Positions 35,435 to 45,360 of a stretch of DNA of 64,000 bases are shown here, piece by piece; positions within the stretch are counted from its first letter, which is position 1, and each line of letters starts with the position of its first letter. Source of the stretch: Lujinxingia sediminis (GTDB lineage Bacteria > Myxococcota_A > Bradymonadia > Bradymonadales > Bradymonadaceae); NCBI RefSeq assembly GCF_004005565.1, contig NZ_SADD01000001.1:1240001-1304000 (forward strand), in the 5' to 3' direction. Both the position numbers and the translations under genes were made by a program. A model generated the notes under the pieces. The model was not told the origin of the DNA and did not search any database. It saw only the letters and a list, made by a program, of their open reading frames with translations.

Positions 35435-35785
35435 ATGACCTCAACGATGACCATCTGGCACAACCCCCGATGCAGCAAGTCGCGCCAGACTCTGGCACTT
35501 CTCGAAGAGCACGGAATCTCCCTGAACGTGCGCCGCTACCTCGACGACACGCCGACCGTCGAAGAGATTCGTGACGTGCTGGGCAAACTGGGAATCAAGG
35601 CCGACGGCCTCGTGCGTAAGAAGGAATCTCTCTTCAAAGAACTCGACCTCTCCGATGCCGGGGACGATGCACTCATCAACGCAATGGCCGCCCACCCCAA
35701 ACTCATCGAACGCCCGGTCGTCATGACCGACACCGACGCGGCGATCGGCCGCCCACCCGAAGATGTGCTTCGCCTTCTGAAGTGA
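35435..35785 (+). CDS. arsC: ArsC/Spx-family reductase (arsenate reductase-like)
   Basis: A 116-residue thioredoxin-fold protein with IWHNPRCSKSRQTLALLEEHG (catalytic Cys), VRRYLDDTPTVEEI, FKELDLSDAGDD, HPKLIERPVVMTD and a C-terminal GRPPEDVLRLL. This matches glutaredoxin-dependent arsenate reductases. GGAG lies 8 nt before the ATG. No ars regulator or efflux gene is nearby, so a general oxidoreductase of the YffB type is possible, though the RxRPVV/GRPPE pattern favours ArsC. Confidence 0.88.
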   Translation: MTSTMTIWHNPRCSKSRQTLALLEEHGISLNVRRYLDDTPTVEEIRDVLGKLGIKADGLVRKKESLFKELDLSDAGDDALINAMAAHPKLIERPVVMTDTDAAIGRPPEDVLRLLK

Positions 35786-35826
35786 TCGCCCCCTGCTCCT
35801 GAGACGTCAACGCCCGGAGAGTCGCC

Positions 35827-36444
35827 ATGACCCCACCGAAGATGAGCGATGATGCAGTCCAGAAGGCCACTGGCCACCCCTGGCGCCACTGGTTTGATCG
35901 ACTCGACGCGCTCGGTGCCGAAAGCATGAGCCATAAGGACATCGCCCACCACCTGCACACCCGCGAAGGCGTGTCAGGCTGGTGGGCGCAATCCATCACC
36001 GTGGCCTATGAGCGTGCCCGAGGAATGCGAGAGATCGGCGAAACCTCCCGCGGCTTTCAGATCAGCAAACAGAAGACCTTTCTGCCAGACGCGTCCGAAG
36101 CATGGACATTACTGACCTCTGCCGAAGGGCTCGGCGCATGGCTGGGCGCAGGCGCACCTCAGACGCTGCAGGAGGGAACAAACTTCGACCTCGAAGAGGG
36201 CCTGCGCGTTGACGTGCGTGGCATTCGCCCCGGCGATAGCATTCGACTCGGCTGGATCCCTTCCACGCGAGCGACCACAGAGGTGGTCATCGCCCGGGTA
36301 GAAACAAGCCCTTCGGGAAAAGGAACGATCGGATTTACCCATGAGAACCTCCCCGACGCGGATGCTCGGGAATCAGCCCGCTCTCGCTGGACAGACGCGC
36401 TCAAGGCTCTCCAGACCATCGCTCGCCAGAACACGCCCCGCTGA
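35827..36444 (+). CDS. DUF4287/SRPBCC-domain protein
   Basis: 205 residues. The N-terminal ~75 residues (MSDDAVQKATGHPWRHWFDRLD, SHKDIAHHLHTREGVSGWWAQSITVAYERARG) match DUF4287. The rest (FQISKQKTFLPDASEAWTLL, GLGAWLG, LRVDVRGIRPGDSIRLGWIP, GKGTIGFTHENLPDADARE, RWTDALKAL) is an AHSA1/SRPBCC lipid- or ligand-binding fold. This fusion is known in many bacteria; ligand and role are unknown. Likely in a transcript with arsC (41 bp upstream) and the following membrane protein gene. Confidence 0.85.
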   Translation: MTPPKMSDDAVQKATGHPWRHWFDRLDALGAESMSHKDIAHHLHTREGVSGWWAQSITVAYERARGMREIGETSRGFQISKQKTFLPDASEAWTLLTSAEGLGAWLGAGAPQTLQEGTNFDLEEGLRVDVRGIRPGDSIRLGWIPSTRATTEVVIARVETSPSGKGTIGFTHENLPDADARESARSRWTDALKALQTIARQNTPR

Positions 36445-36484
36445 GTCTCCTCCCCACCTGACCCACCGATTCCGATGACGATGT

Positions 36485-37105
36485 ATGCCTGAGCCCGCTC
36501 CTCAGCCCGAACCCGGCAGAGAAGAAACCGATTCGGCGAGTTTGTCGCGTCCCGAACGCACACGGAAGCAGGTCGCGATCTTTCTCGTCGCGCTTCTTCT
36601 CGTCGTGGGGTGGACGTTCTTCTTTCTCTACACCGAGCCCGAGGCCGTCATTGAGTGGATGGGCGTTGAGAACAGCTATCTGGTTGGCTTTTTAATCTCA
36701 GTATTTGGCGCGCTGGGATCCGTAACCCCCTTCTCCACCTACCCGGCGGTCTATGCCATGGCGACCACCGAGGTGAACCTGATCATCCTCATTCCCCTGG
36801 TGGCCGTTGGGCTGACCGTGGGCGACGCCCTCTTCTTCTACTTCGGCGTGACCGCCCAGAGTGTGATGCCACAGTGGCTGGAGAACTGGATGGAGCGTGT
36901 CTGGCTGTGGCTGCAAACCAAGCCTGAACTCTTCCTGCAGATCTTCATCTTCCTCTACGTCGGCTTCTCCCCCTTTGCCAACAACCTGCTCACCGCCCCA
37001 CTGGCCATGGCCGGCTACCGCTTTCGCAAGATCGTTGTACCGCTGACCCTGGGCAACTGCTCGCTCCCCATCGTCGCCAGCTACCTGGCAACCATCAACG
37101 CCTGA
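36485..37105 (+). CDS. Small VTT/DedA-type membrane protein
   Basis: 206 residues with about four or five hydrophobic segments: KQVAIFLVALLLVVGWTFFF, LVGFLISVFGALGSVTPF, LIILIPLVAVGLTVGDALFFYFG and FLQIFIFLYVGFSPFANNLL. The GDALFFYFG and F-SPFANN stretches resemble the VTT (SNARE-associated/DedA) core with its re-entrant loops. The N-terminus is polar and proline-rich. It may be a lipid scramblase-like or transporter-type protein; assignment is by motif only and the protein is short for DedA. Confidence 0.65.
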   Translation: MPEPAPQPEPGREETDSASLSRPERTRKQVAIFLVALLLVVGWTFFFLYTEPEAVIEWMGVENSYLVGFLISVFGALGSVTPFSTYPAVYAMATTEVNLIILIPLVAVGLTVGDALFFYFGVTAQSVMPQWLENWMERVWLWLQTKPELFLQIFIFLYVGFSPFANNLLTAPLAMAGYRFRKIVVPLTLGNCSLPIVASYLATINA

Positions 37106-37207
37106 ACCAATGCGAACTTCCGCGCCTCAGACCTTGACACCTTCAAGGGAGGCGTCCACCATCGCCGCGCTCGAAATGGCGACGCAACCTGACTCTAGGA
37201 TAGAAGA

Positions 37208-37822
37208 ATGAGCAAGCACCCCGATTTTCAACAGTTTCGTCCCCACCCCTGGCACGGTCTCACCGTAGGTGACAACGCCCCCGAGGTCGTCAACGCCTAC
37301 ATTGAGATGACCCCCTTTGACTCGGTCAAATACGAGATCGACAAAGAGACCGGCTACCTGCGCGTCGACCGCCCCCAGCGCTTCTCCTCGCAGCCCCCTA
37401 CCCTCTACGGCTTCGTCCCGCGCACCTACTGCGCCGATCGCGTCGGCGAGCTTTCGTTGACCACCGATGAAGGCGACCTTGACCCGCTGGACATCTGTGT
37501 TCTCAGCGAGCGGCCCATCACCCGTGCCGAGCTCCTGGTCAGCTGCCGCGTCATCGGGGGGCTGCACATGGTGGACCACGGGGAGGCTGACGACAAAATC
37601 GTGGCCGTGCTCGAGAACGACACCGTCTGGGCTGGCGCTCGCGACATCAGCGATGTTCCAGAAGTTCTCATCGAGCGCTTGCGCCATTATTTCCTGACCT
37701 ACAAGATGGTGCCTGGTGAAACGACATCCAACGTCCAGGTCGATACCATCTACGGCGCCGATCACGCCCAGAAGCTGGTGCGTGCAGCCATGGCCGACTA
37801 CCAGGAACACTTTGGCAAGTAA
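37208..37822 (+). CDS. ppa: Inorganic pyrophosphatase (family I)
   Basis: 204 residues. Active-site features of soluble family I enzymes: [28 protein letters not shown], and [15 protein letters not shown] (the DxDPxD metal site), then [18 protein letters not shown] and HYFLTYKM. It hydrolyses PPi in the cytosol, pulling biosynthetic reactions forward. It is slightly longer than the E. coli enzyme because of an N-terminal extension ([12 protein letters not shown]). Own transcription unit; the downstream gene starts 40 bp later. Confidence 0.94.
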   Translation: MSKHPDFQQFRPHPWHGLTVGDNAPEVVNAYIEMTPFDSVKYEIDKETGYLRVDRPQRFSSQPPTLYGFVPRTYCADRVGELSLTTDEGDLDPLDICVLSERPITRAELLVSCRVIGGLHMVDHGEADDKIVAVLENDTVWAGARDISDVPEVLIERLRHYFLTYKMVPGETTSNVQVDTIYGADHAQKLVRAAMADYQEHFGK

Positions 37823-37861
37823 GCGCCGGGACGCTCCCGACGCGACACTCGGGAGAGAGAC

Positions 37862-40800
37862 GTGCTTCGCACCCCATCGACGCTACTCGCACTGGCCGCG
37901 CTCAGCCTGAGCGCGGCCTGCTGGCCCACCAACGCCCCTGTCCTGGGGCTGGGTGAGGCCAGCCCCTCGGGAGGCCCCCGGGTCGACTTTGACCTCGACG
38001 AGCGGCCCTTTCCCGACATTCCCTTCCCCAACGACCTGGCCACCCGAGCTGACGCGACAAGCCCCACCGGCAAGCGCGTCAACGTGTCCACCCTGGCTGC
38101 CAGCGCGGCCGAGGCCAGGGTCCGCAACGCCATCAACGAGCAGACCGGCTTTGCCGTCTTTGCTCCGATGCACGTCTCCTTTGATGCCCCGCTGGATATC
38201 GACAACCTCATCGCACGGCATCAGCAGCTCACCCCTGATTTCGGCGACGACGCCGTCTATCTGGTCAACGTCGATCCCGCCAGCGACACCTACGGCGAAG
38301 TCGTGCTTCTGGATATGGGCCTGGGCAACTTCCCCATCACACTGGAGCGCGCGAACAACTACTTTGCACTCGACCCCCGCGCAGACGATCGCAATCTCCT
38401 CTTTGAAGAGACCACCGAGCAGGCCACTGGCCCCGGCGGCGAGTTTAGCTGGCAGGATGATACCGACGACGACGGTGTGGTTGATCATCCCAACACCCGT
38501 GCCCCCGAGGCCGACCCGACGGAGTTCCGCCAGGTCCTCGATTTTTACGAGCGCGAGACCAACACCCTGATCCTGCGTCCGGTCAACCCGCTGGAGCCCG
38601 GCACCACATACGCTGTCGTACTGACCGACGCGCTCATCGGCGAAGACGGCCGTGCGATCGACAGCCCCTTCGAGAGCATCAACCATCTCGACCAGAGCGA
38701 GGCGCTTGAACCTCTGCGCGAGCTTCTTCCCGAGCGCTTCCCCGGGCGCTTCGACCAGGATCTCTCCCAACTTCGATTCGCCTGGAGCTTCACCACCCAG
38801 GTACCCACCGAGGTCTTGGAAGGAGTACGTGCGGGCCTCTACGGGCACGGCCCCCTGGCCTGGCTTTCGGAGCGCTTCCCCGCGGAGTTTTTAGCGGTCC
38901 ACAACGTCAAATCCCCCGACGCCGCCGAGCCGATGACCTTTAAGCTCGACGCGCTGCTCTCTTTTATCGTGCCCCTGGCCAGCGAACAGCTCGGGCCGGC
39001 TGGCACCCGTGCCATCGAGGAGGCGTTTGAGGACGTCGACTACGTCGTCAGCGGAACCTACCTCTCCCCCCACTTCCTCATCGATCCGAAAGGACTCGCC
39101 CGCCAGGGCAATGAGGCCAATGACGACGCGCTCTTTCAAATCGACCTGGCCCGGGGACGCGCCGAGGTTCGTCCCGCCGAGGTTCATGTCATCTGCACGG
39201 TGCCGACCTCGGAGGGGTCCCGGCAGGCCCCCTTCCCGGTGATCGTCTACAGCCACGCCATCGGATCGACCCGCTTTGAGATGCTGGCCTTTGCCGGCGC
39301 GATGGCCAAATTTGGCTTCGCGACCTGCACCATCGACGCCGCCGGACACGGGTTGGAAGTTCCCGCTGAGTTTCGGGACCTGCTCGAAGGCGTTGGCGAA
39401 AGCGAAGGGCTCGACAACCTCGCCAGCGTCGTCGGCCTGCACCGCGCACGCGACATCAACAATGATGGCGCAACCGACTCAGGCGCCGACTATTTCTCGG
39501 CAGATGTGCTGCACTCCCGGGATATGATCCGCCAGACGACCATCGATCAAATGCAACTCATCCGCATCCTGCGGACCTTCGATGGCCAGCGCCGCTTTAA
39601 GGCCGTCGACACCGGCAGCGACTTCGCTCACCGCCTTCCCGAACTACTCGCCAGCCCCGACCAGGACGGCGACGGTGAAGTGGAACTTCTGGGAGACTTT
39701 AACGGCGACGGCACCGTCGACTTCGGGGGTGATCGTCCTTATGCCGCCTGGGGCACCTCGCTGGGAGGCATTCAGGCCACGGTACTTTCGGGCATTGAGC
39801 CCACCATCGTGGCCGGGGCGTCCAACGCCGGTGGCGGAGGACTTCTCGACATCGCCACCCGTACCACCATTGGTAACGTTCGCAACGGCGTCATCCTGCG
39901 CATGATGGGGCCTCTTGTCATCGGTCGCCCGGTCGAAAACGGCGCACGCACGCGCCTCGACTGGCTTTTCCCCCAGGGTGACAGCTCCGTCTCGTCGCCC
40001 ATCGCGCTGCTCCCGGCGCTGGAGGACGGCGACCGCGTGGTCGTCCGAAACCTCACCCGCGAAGCCAACCCCAACGTCCCCGAAGACGAAGCCTACGCTC
40101 AGACCTATGTGCGTCAGGGAACGTTTCGGGTTGGCATCGCCGCCGACGCCCTCAGCGCCTCGGCTCGCCGCGCGCTCATCGGCTTCGATAACCAGATCGA
40201 CGTCTACGAAGATCTGATGGGTTGCAAAGAAGTTCAGACCTGCGGACGCAACAACTGCGACGCCGATCACTACTGCAGCGACGCCGGAAGTTGCGAGCCT
40301 ATCTCCGCTTGCTTCTCCGCCTTCGATCTGGAGCGCATCGCCGAGAGCGACCCGGAGCGTGCCGCACGCTTTGAGCATCGCATCGTTCACGACCCCACTC
40401 GCCTGGGCGACCCGATCGTCATCGAGATCTACGGCGACGACGGCGAACTCAAGCATCGAGTCGATAAACTCGGCTACACCTACACCTCCCAGAACCTCTA
40501 CTTCCCGGCGGACGCGCCCCTTGCCGCTCCGGCCGAAGGCTGGGGACTTCGTCGTCAGACCCCGCGTTTCCGCAGCTTCATGGGGCTCTCACAGATGCTC
40601 CTGGAGCAGGCCGACCCGGCGGTCTACGCATCCCACTTTGCCCACACGCCGCTGCGCTACCCCTACGAGCGTGATGCCTTTAAGGCTGGAGCAACCAACT
40701 TCCTGACCATCGGCACCCTGGGGGACCAGGTCGTGCCCATCAACGCCGCGCTCGCCATCGCTCGCGCCAATGGTGTGCTCGAGCTTCTCGCGGAAGATCC

Positions 40801-41236
40801 CCGCTACGGGATGCCGGAGAATCAGTTCCTCATTGAGAACTTTGTCTACGAGGGAATCGCCAGCCTGAACCGCTTCCCCTCTCACCCCGGCACCCTCTTC
40901 GACCCGGACAATCTCGACGAGGGTAAGTGGCGCCGCGCCGACCAGCCGGAGAACGATAATCCCAAGCCCGTCGCCGACGCTCCCCTTCGCGCCACATTGC
41001 AAACCAATTCCGGCATAAGCGCGTTGCGCCTGGGCTACCTGGACCACCGGGGCACACACACCTTTAACGCCCCAAACCCCGATGCCGCGTTTGACATCCA
41101 TACCTTCCTCACCAATCAGGTGGGGTGGTTCCTCGCTACAGGCGGCCAGGCAATCTCCGATGACCACTGCCTCGAAGAGATGTCGATGGCTGACTGCGAG
41201 TTCTTTGATAAACAAGATTATGACAACCCTCTTTAA
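37862..41236 (+). CDS. Large secreted alpha/beta-hydrolase-type lipoprotein
   Basis: 1124 residues from a GTG start with GGGAGAGAG just upstream. Lipoprotein signal ending ALSLSAAC. The N-terminal ~330 residues are a beta-rich domain (DFDLDERPFPDIPFPNDLA, VNPLEPGTTYAVVLTDAL). A hydrolase region follows: VIVYSHAIGSTRFEML, CTIDAAGHGLEVP, and a nucleophile elbow AAWGTSLGGIQATVLSG. Ca-binding-like loops are inserted (DINNDGATDSG, DQDGDGEVEL, DFNGDGTVDFGGD). A Cys-rich insert (CGRNNCDADHYCSDAGSCEP) and a C-terminal part with a possible catalytic His (DHRGTHTFN) complete it. Related proteins in myxobacteria-like genomes are annotated as virulence/extracellular lipase-type; the substrate is unknown. 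Confidence 0.82.
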   Translation: MLRTPSTLLALAALSLSAACWPTNAPVLGLGEASPSGGPRVDFDLDERPFPDIPFPNDLATRADATSPTGKRVNVSTLAASAAEARVRNAINEQTGFAVFAPMHVSFDAPLDIDNLIARHQQLTPDFGDDAVYLVNVDPASDTYGEVVLLDMGLGNFPITLERANNYFALDPRADDRNLLFEETTEQATGPGGEFSWQDDTDDDGVVDHPNTRAPEADPTEFRQVLDFYERETNTLILRPVNPLEPGTTYAVVLTDALIGEDGRAIDSPFESINHLDQSEALEPLRELLPERFPGRFDQDLSQLRFAWSFTTQVPTEVLEGVRAGLYGHGPLAWLSERFPAEFLAVHNVKSPDAAEPMTFKLDALLSFIVPLASEQLGPAGTRAIEEAFEDVDYVVSGTYLSPHFLIDPKGLARQGNEANDDALFQIDLARGRAEVRPAEVHVICTVPTSEGSRQAPFPVIVYSHAIGSTRFEMLAFAGAMAKFGFATCTIDAAGHGLEVPAEFRDLLEGVGESEGLDNLASVVGLHRARDINNDGATDSGADYFSADVLHSRDMIRQTTIDQMQLIRILRTFDGQRRFKAVDTGSDFAHRLPELLASPDQDGDGEVELLGDFNGDGTVDFGGDRPYAAWGTSLGGIQATVLSGIEPTIVAGASNAGGGGLLDIATRTTIGNVRNGVILRMMGPLVIGRPVENGARTRLDWLFPQGDSSVSSPIALLPALEDGDRVVVRNLTREANPNVPEDEAYAQTYVRQGTFRVGIAADALSASARRALIGFDNQIDVYEDLMGCKEVQTCGRNNCDADHYCSDAGSCEPISACFSAFDLERIAESDPERAARFEHRIVHDPTRLGDPIVIEIYGDDGELKHRVDKLGYTYTSQNLYFPADAPLAAPAEGWGLRRQTPRFRSFMGLSQMLLEQADPAVYASHFAHTPLRYPYERDAFKAGATNFLTIGTLGDQVVPINAALAIARANGVLELLAEDPRYGMPENQFLIENFVYEGIASLNRFPSHPGTLFDPDNLDEGKWRRADQPENDNPKPVADAPLRATLQTNSGISALRLGYLDHRGTHTFNAPNPDAAFDIHTFLTNQVGWFLATGGQAISDDHCLEEMSMADCEFFDKQDYDNPL

Positions 41237-41286
41237 CGGGCTGAAACGCTGACCGTCGCAGGCAAGCGCCTCCCGGGAGTAACCCC

Positions 41287-42735
41287 ATGACTTTTGGAAT
41301 CTTTGAAGCCTACCCCGACGTCGAGCCACAGCGCGGCGTCTTCTGCAACCGCACGCTGAACATGCGTTCGATCAAGGCCATTGGCTACGACATGGACTAC
41401 ACCCTGGTCCATTATCACGTCGACGCCTGGGAGGGCCGTGCCTACGAACACATCAAGTTGCGCCTGCTCGCAGCCGGATGGCCCGTCGAAGACCTTCATT
41501 TCGACTCACACTGGGTCAGCCGCGGCCTGGTCATCGACCTGAAACTTGGCAACATCGTCAAAGCCAACCGCTTTGGCTATGTCTGGCGCGCGGCACACGG
41601 CACCGAAATCATCCCCTACGCCGAGATGCGCGAGGCCTACACCCGCACCCTGGTCGACCTCAATGACCACTCGCGCTGGGTCTTTCTCAACACCTTCTTC
41701 TCGATCTCCGCCGGCGTGATGTACGCCCAGCTCGTCGACCTGCTCGACCGCGGCGTACTCCCGGAAGTGCTCGGCTACTCCGACCTCTACTCGCGCGTCC
41801 AGGAGGTCCTGGACGCCGCTCACATTGAGGGCGAGTTGAAGGCGGAGATCATGGCCAACCCGGAGGTCTATGTCGACCCCGACCCCGAGGTTCCTCTGAC
41901 GCTGCTTGACCAGCGAAACGCCGGCAAAAAGCTCGTGCTCATCACCAACTCCGAGTGGGCCTACACCCTCTTCATGCTCAACTACACCATCGACCCCTTT
42001 CTCCCCGACGGGATGACCTGGCGCGAGATTTTCGATCTGGTGGTGGTTTCAGCGCGCAAACCCGCGTTCTTCTCCGGCTCCGCGCCGATCTTCGAGGTCG
42101 TTGACGACGAAGGGCTGCTCAAGCCCTGGGTTGGCAAACTCGAAGAGGGCCGCGCCTACCTCGGCGGAAGCGCGTCCGATATCGAAGGCGCACTGGGTAT
42201 GTCCGGCGACGAGATCCTCTATGTTGGCGACCACCTCTTCGCCGACGTCAACGTCACCAAAAGCGTGCTGCGCTGGCGTACAGCCCTGGTGATGCGCGAG
42301 CTCGAGCAGGAGCTCTGCGCCATTGAGGTCGCTGCAGAAAATCAGGTCGAGATCCGCCGCATGATGCTCGAGAAGGTCAAACTCGAAGACGAGTTCTCCA
42401 CTCGCCGCCTCAACCTTCAGCGCCTGCGTCAGGGCTACGGCCCCCAGACCGACGCCGACCCGGAGGTCCTTCAAGCAGAAATGTCGCGCATTCGCGAGCA
42501 GCTCGTCGCTCTCGACAGCAAGCTCGCCCCCCTGGTGATTGAAGACGGCGTCGCGTCGAACCCCACCTGGGGCTACCTGATGCGAACCGGCAACGATAAG
42601 AGCCACCTCACCCGACAGGTCGAACGCTACGCCGATATCTACACCTCCCGCGTCTCCAACCTCTTGCGCTACTCACCCTTTATGTTTTTCCGCGCCCCCC
42701 GCGGCAGTGTCCCCCACGATCCGGGGCATCCCTGA
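41287..42735 (+). CDS. HAD-IG family 5'-nucleotidase
   Basis: 482 residues of the cytosolic purine 5'-nucleotidase-like HAD group. Nucleophile motif IGYDMDYTLVHY, LITNSEWAYTLFMLNYTI as motif II, the Lys region with VVSARKPAFFSG, and YVGDHLFADVNVTKS for the final acidic residues. The C-terminal ~120 residues are helical and charged. It would dephosphorylate nucleoside monophosphates. It starts 50 bp after the hydrolase gene. Bacterial members are of unproven substrate range. Confidence 0.92.
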   Translation: MTFGIFEAYPDVEPQRGVFCNRTLNMRSIKAIGYDMDYTLVHYHVDAWEGRAYEHIKLRLLAAGWPVEDLHFDSHWVSRGLVIDLKLGNIVKANRFGYVWRAAHGTEIIPYAEMREAYTRTLVDLNDHSRWVFLNTFFSISAGVMYAQLVDLLDRGVLPEVLGYSDLYSRVQEVLDAAHIEGELKAEIMANPEVYVDPDPEVPLTLLDQRNAGKKLVLITNSEWAYTLFMLNYTIDPFLPDGMTWREIFDLVVVSARKPAFFSGSAPIFEVVDDEGLLKPWVGKLEEGRAYLGGSASDIEGALGMSGDEILYVGDHLFADVNVTKSVLRWRTALVMRELEQELCAIEVAAENQVEIRRMMLEKVKLEDEFSTRRLNLQRLRQGYGPQTDADPEVLQAEMSRIREQLVALDSKLAPLVIEDGVASNPTWGYLMRTGNDKSHLTRQVERYADIYTSRVSNLLRYSPFMFFRAPRGSVPHDPGHP

Positions 42736-42741
42736 GTTTTC

Positions 42742-43566
42742 TCACGCTTCGTGATGATGTTTCGGTCGCAGCCTCTCCCCGGCCCTCGCCAGCACTGCCT
42801 GCGTGAGGCCGGGGGTATGGTAGGCCAGAAACGTAGCGACTTTGCCATGACCGGTGATCACAGCCTCGCGTTTGCGCGCGGCGATCGCTTTGAGCATCTG
42901 ACGAGCGGCTTTATCGGCAGGCCACATAAGTTGCGCCGGTCGACGATCCTCCCAGTCCTCATGAACCTGGTTCTGATTATCAACGCGGTTGATGTCGCTA
43001 TGCACAAACCCCGGCTGCAAAAGGGTACAGCTGACACCGCTTCCGGCAAGCTCGGCGCTGAGCGCCTGTGCCATGCCCCGCACGGCGAATTTTGATGCGC
43101 AATAGGCGGAGTTACCCGGCACCCCTAGCGTGCCCGCCACGCTGCCCATCACCACCGCGCGCCCCTTGCTCGCGTAGAGATGCGGCAGGGCGTAGCGCAA
43201 CGTCATCGCCGCGCCGGTCACATTGGTATCAAACTGACGGCGCCACTCGCTGGCATGGAGCTCTTCGAGTCGCCCTCCCACCGAAAACCCGGCATTGGCT
43301 ACCGCTACATCCAGGCCACCAAAGCGCTCGACGACCGCCTCCACTGCCAACTCGAGCTCACCGACCTTTGTTACATCGCAACCGAGCGCCATCGCCTCAG
43401 CGCCCTTCCCCTTCAATTCAGCAACCACCTCCGCCAGCGGCTCCAGACGACGTCCGCTCACCACCACTCGCGCTCCCTGCTGGCCAAACTCATGAGCCAG
43501 CGCCGCACCGATGCCGCTGCCACCACCTGTGATCCACACGACTTTATTTCTGAAGTTCTCTGCCAT
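42742..43566 (-). CDS. Short-chain dehydrogenase/reductase (SDR)
   Basis: About 274 residues from ATG 43566 (AAGGA 7 nt upstream). Rossmann motif VVWITGGGSGIGAALAHEFG, NNAG-equivalent VAVANAGFSVGG, catalytic Ser in VMGSVAGTLG and YxxxK in SAYCASKFAVRGMAQALS. The C-terminal GKVATFLAYHTPGLTQAVLARAG is typical of classical SDRs that reduce ketones or sugars; substrate unknown. Convergent with the 5'-nucleotidase gene, only 6 bp apart, and divergent from the membrane protein gene at 43661. Confidence 0.9.
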   Translation of the reverse strand: MAENFRNKVVWITGGGSGIGAALAHEFGQQGARVVVSGRRLEPLAEVVAELKGKGAEAMALGCDVTKVGELELAVEAVVERFGGLDVAVANAGFSVGGRLEELHASEWRRQFDTNVTGAAMTLRYALPHLYASKGRAVVMGSVAGTLGVPGNSAYCASKFAVRGMAQALSAELAGSGVSCTLLQPGFVHSDINRVDNQNQVHEDWEDRRPAQLMWPADKAARQMLKAIAARKREAVITGHGKVATFLAYHTPGLTQAVLARAGERLRPKHHHEA

Positions 43567-43660
43567 CATCGCATCCTTTTGTTCTACGCGTTGACGCGTT
43601 AAAACTCTGCCTCTGCTGCGCGCCCTAAAGCGCCACACACCTTGTTCATCGAGAAGCGCC

Positions 43661-44956
43661 ATGGTCACCGATCCTCGCCAGACCGTCAAAGACGCCTCCG
43701 CGCGCTCCTGGGAGTGGGTCAAACGCAAGACCTTCAACCCCCTTCCCTTTTACCGACGCGCCTGGGAGATCCTCAAGCATGACCCCTGGGTCTTTGCATG
43801 GAAGATGCTCGCTGACCTCCTGGGGCGCGCCGCAAACGTTGCGCTCCTGGCTGTCGTTGCGATGGTCGTCGCGCTCGACCTTCAGCACTTCGCTGCCGGC
43901 GGCGGGGCGCTTTCGCAATGGCTGACGCGTTTCGCAACCATCGCATCCAGCCCGGCCTTTATCGCCGGGCTGACCGGCGCGATTTTTTGTGTCGCCATCA
44001 TTGGTGCCGCGCTCGAAGCCCTGGTCACGGGCGGCATCTGGGGCATGCTTGCAGCCGGCCTTCGCGATGAGCCCATCGAGAAGCTGCGCACCTTCGGTCG
44101 CGTCGCACTGCGCCGTTTCCCCGACGTCTTTGCCCTTTTTCTGCTCCGCTTTGCCGTGCGCCTGGTGACGATCTGCATCGCCGCCGCCGTGGCGATTGGT
44201 CTGGCTAACGCCTTCTCATCTACGGAGTTCGCCGCCCTGGGAACGATTGGGAAAGCCCTGATCGTCGCGCTCCCCATCAGTTTTATGATCAGCTGGTTCG
44301 CCCTCACTCGCCTGGTACTCGAAGTCATCGGTGCCCCGATGATCATTGACGATCTGGGGCTGGGCGAAGCCGTGCTCGAAGCGGCTGCCTTCGTCCTGGA
44401 GAACTTCTGGGCGATGTACCGTCTCTTCATCTACGCGCTGGGGCTCTTGCTGGTCCCCCTGGGGCTCTACTGGATCGTCTTAATGGTTCAGAACTTCGCC
44501 ATCACCTGGCCGGCGCTCACCGCCCCTCTTGCGCTCTTACGTTTCGCGGGCGAAGTGCTGATGTGGGCCTCTATTAGCGTGCTTGGCGTTCTTTTCTACG
44601 GGGCGGTGTTCGCGTTTTACCGCAAGGACGATCAGTTCGTTGAGGACGAAGAACGCCGCAGCGGTGCCTCCCCCACGCCCGGCACCCCGCAATCGCCGAA
44701 CAGCCCGACCGAACCCACCTTTCGCGAGGGCGTGACGCTGGCCGAACTTCTTCCCGACGACGCCCCGCATCGCTTTGCCATCGATGATCTTCTCCCCGCC
44801 GAACCCTCGACGCTGCCTGACGGTGCCGAAGCCGAAAGCCCTCGCACCGGGGAGAATGAGGATAGCGCCGCGCCCGACAACGAGCCGCCTCGGGCCACCC
44901 GGGACACCTCGCGTCACGACATCAACAGGGACGAAGACCCGCAAGACCCCGAGTGA
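43661..44956 (+). CDS. Six-TM membrane protein with acidic tail
   Basis: 431 residues. A short amphipathic N-terminus (NPLPFYRRAWEILKHDPWVF) precedes about six membrane segments: VALLAVVAMVVALDL, FIAGLTGAIFCVAIIGAALEA, FALFLLRFAVRLVTICIAAA, ALIVALPISFMISWFALTRL, FIYALGLLLVPLGLYWIVLM and MWASISVLGVLFYGAVFAFY. A ~120-residue hydrophilic tail rich in Pro, Glu and Asp follows, probably cytosolic. The layout resembles DUF-type membrane proteins in delta-proteobacteria. No known family recognised. Confidence 0.8.
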   Translation: MVTDPRQTVKDASARSWEWVKRKTFNPLPFYRRAWEILKHDPWVFAWKMLADLLGRAANVALLAVVAMVVALDLQHFAAGGGALSQWLTRFATIASSPAFIAGLTGAIFCVAIIGAALEALVTGGIWGMLAAGLRDEPIEKLRTFGRVALRRFPDVFALFLLRFAVRLVTICIAAAVAIGLANAFSSTEFAALGTIGKALIVALPISFMISWFALTRLVLEVIGAPMIIDDLGLGEAVLEAAAFVLENFWAMYRLFIYALGLLLVPLGLYWIVLMVQNFAITWPALTAPLALLRFAGEVLMWASISVLGVLFYGAVFAFYRKDDQFVEDEERRSGASPTPGTPQSPNSPTEPTFREGVTLAELLPDDAPHRFAIDDLLPAEPSTLPDGAEAESPRTGENEDSAAPDNEPPRATRDTSRHDINRDEDPQDPE

Positions 44957-45360
44957 TCGACAGCTTCCCTCCTTCTCTAACGCTCCGCAAAGCGTCTCCG
45001 ACGAAGGATGCCGCAACGCCCCGGCCGGGAGCACTCCGCCTGGTAACCGGCGAGCTTTCCTCTCTCCGACGCTCTTCTACCCCCTTTTCTCGCGTTCTCT
45101 TCGCGCCCGCATCGAATTATTTGGATGCGGGCGAGTCTCCTTCTATGCTCAATCCCGCATCAAACAAGGCCCGGTGCCTCTTCGCGCACTTTTCTCCCCG
45201 GGAGGGTTGGACTTTTATTACAGTCTCCTTAAAATGATTCAGGAAGACTGGAAGTCTCTCGCTCGTTAAGTCTGCAGAAAGGCAAGAGAAGAGGTGGCTT
45301 TTCAGTACCGCCCGGCCCGCCGGCCAGGGCAACCGTATCGAGCACCGAAGGAGTCGCGCC
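44957..45360. other. Intergenic region, nothing clear
   Basis: About 400 bp upstream of the small protein gene. A lower-GC patch around 45220-45260 may be a promoter. No convincing small gene, terminator or repeat was seen. Confidence 0.45.

Noticed and set aside
37126-37207. Promoter or leader signal upstream of ppa
   Set aside because: A sequence like GACTCTAGGATAGAAG lies before the ATG, but no convincing -35/-10 pair could be supported.
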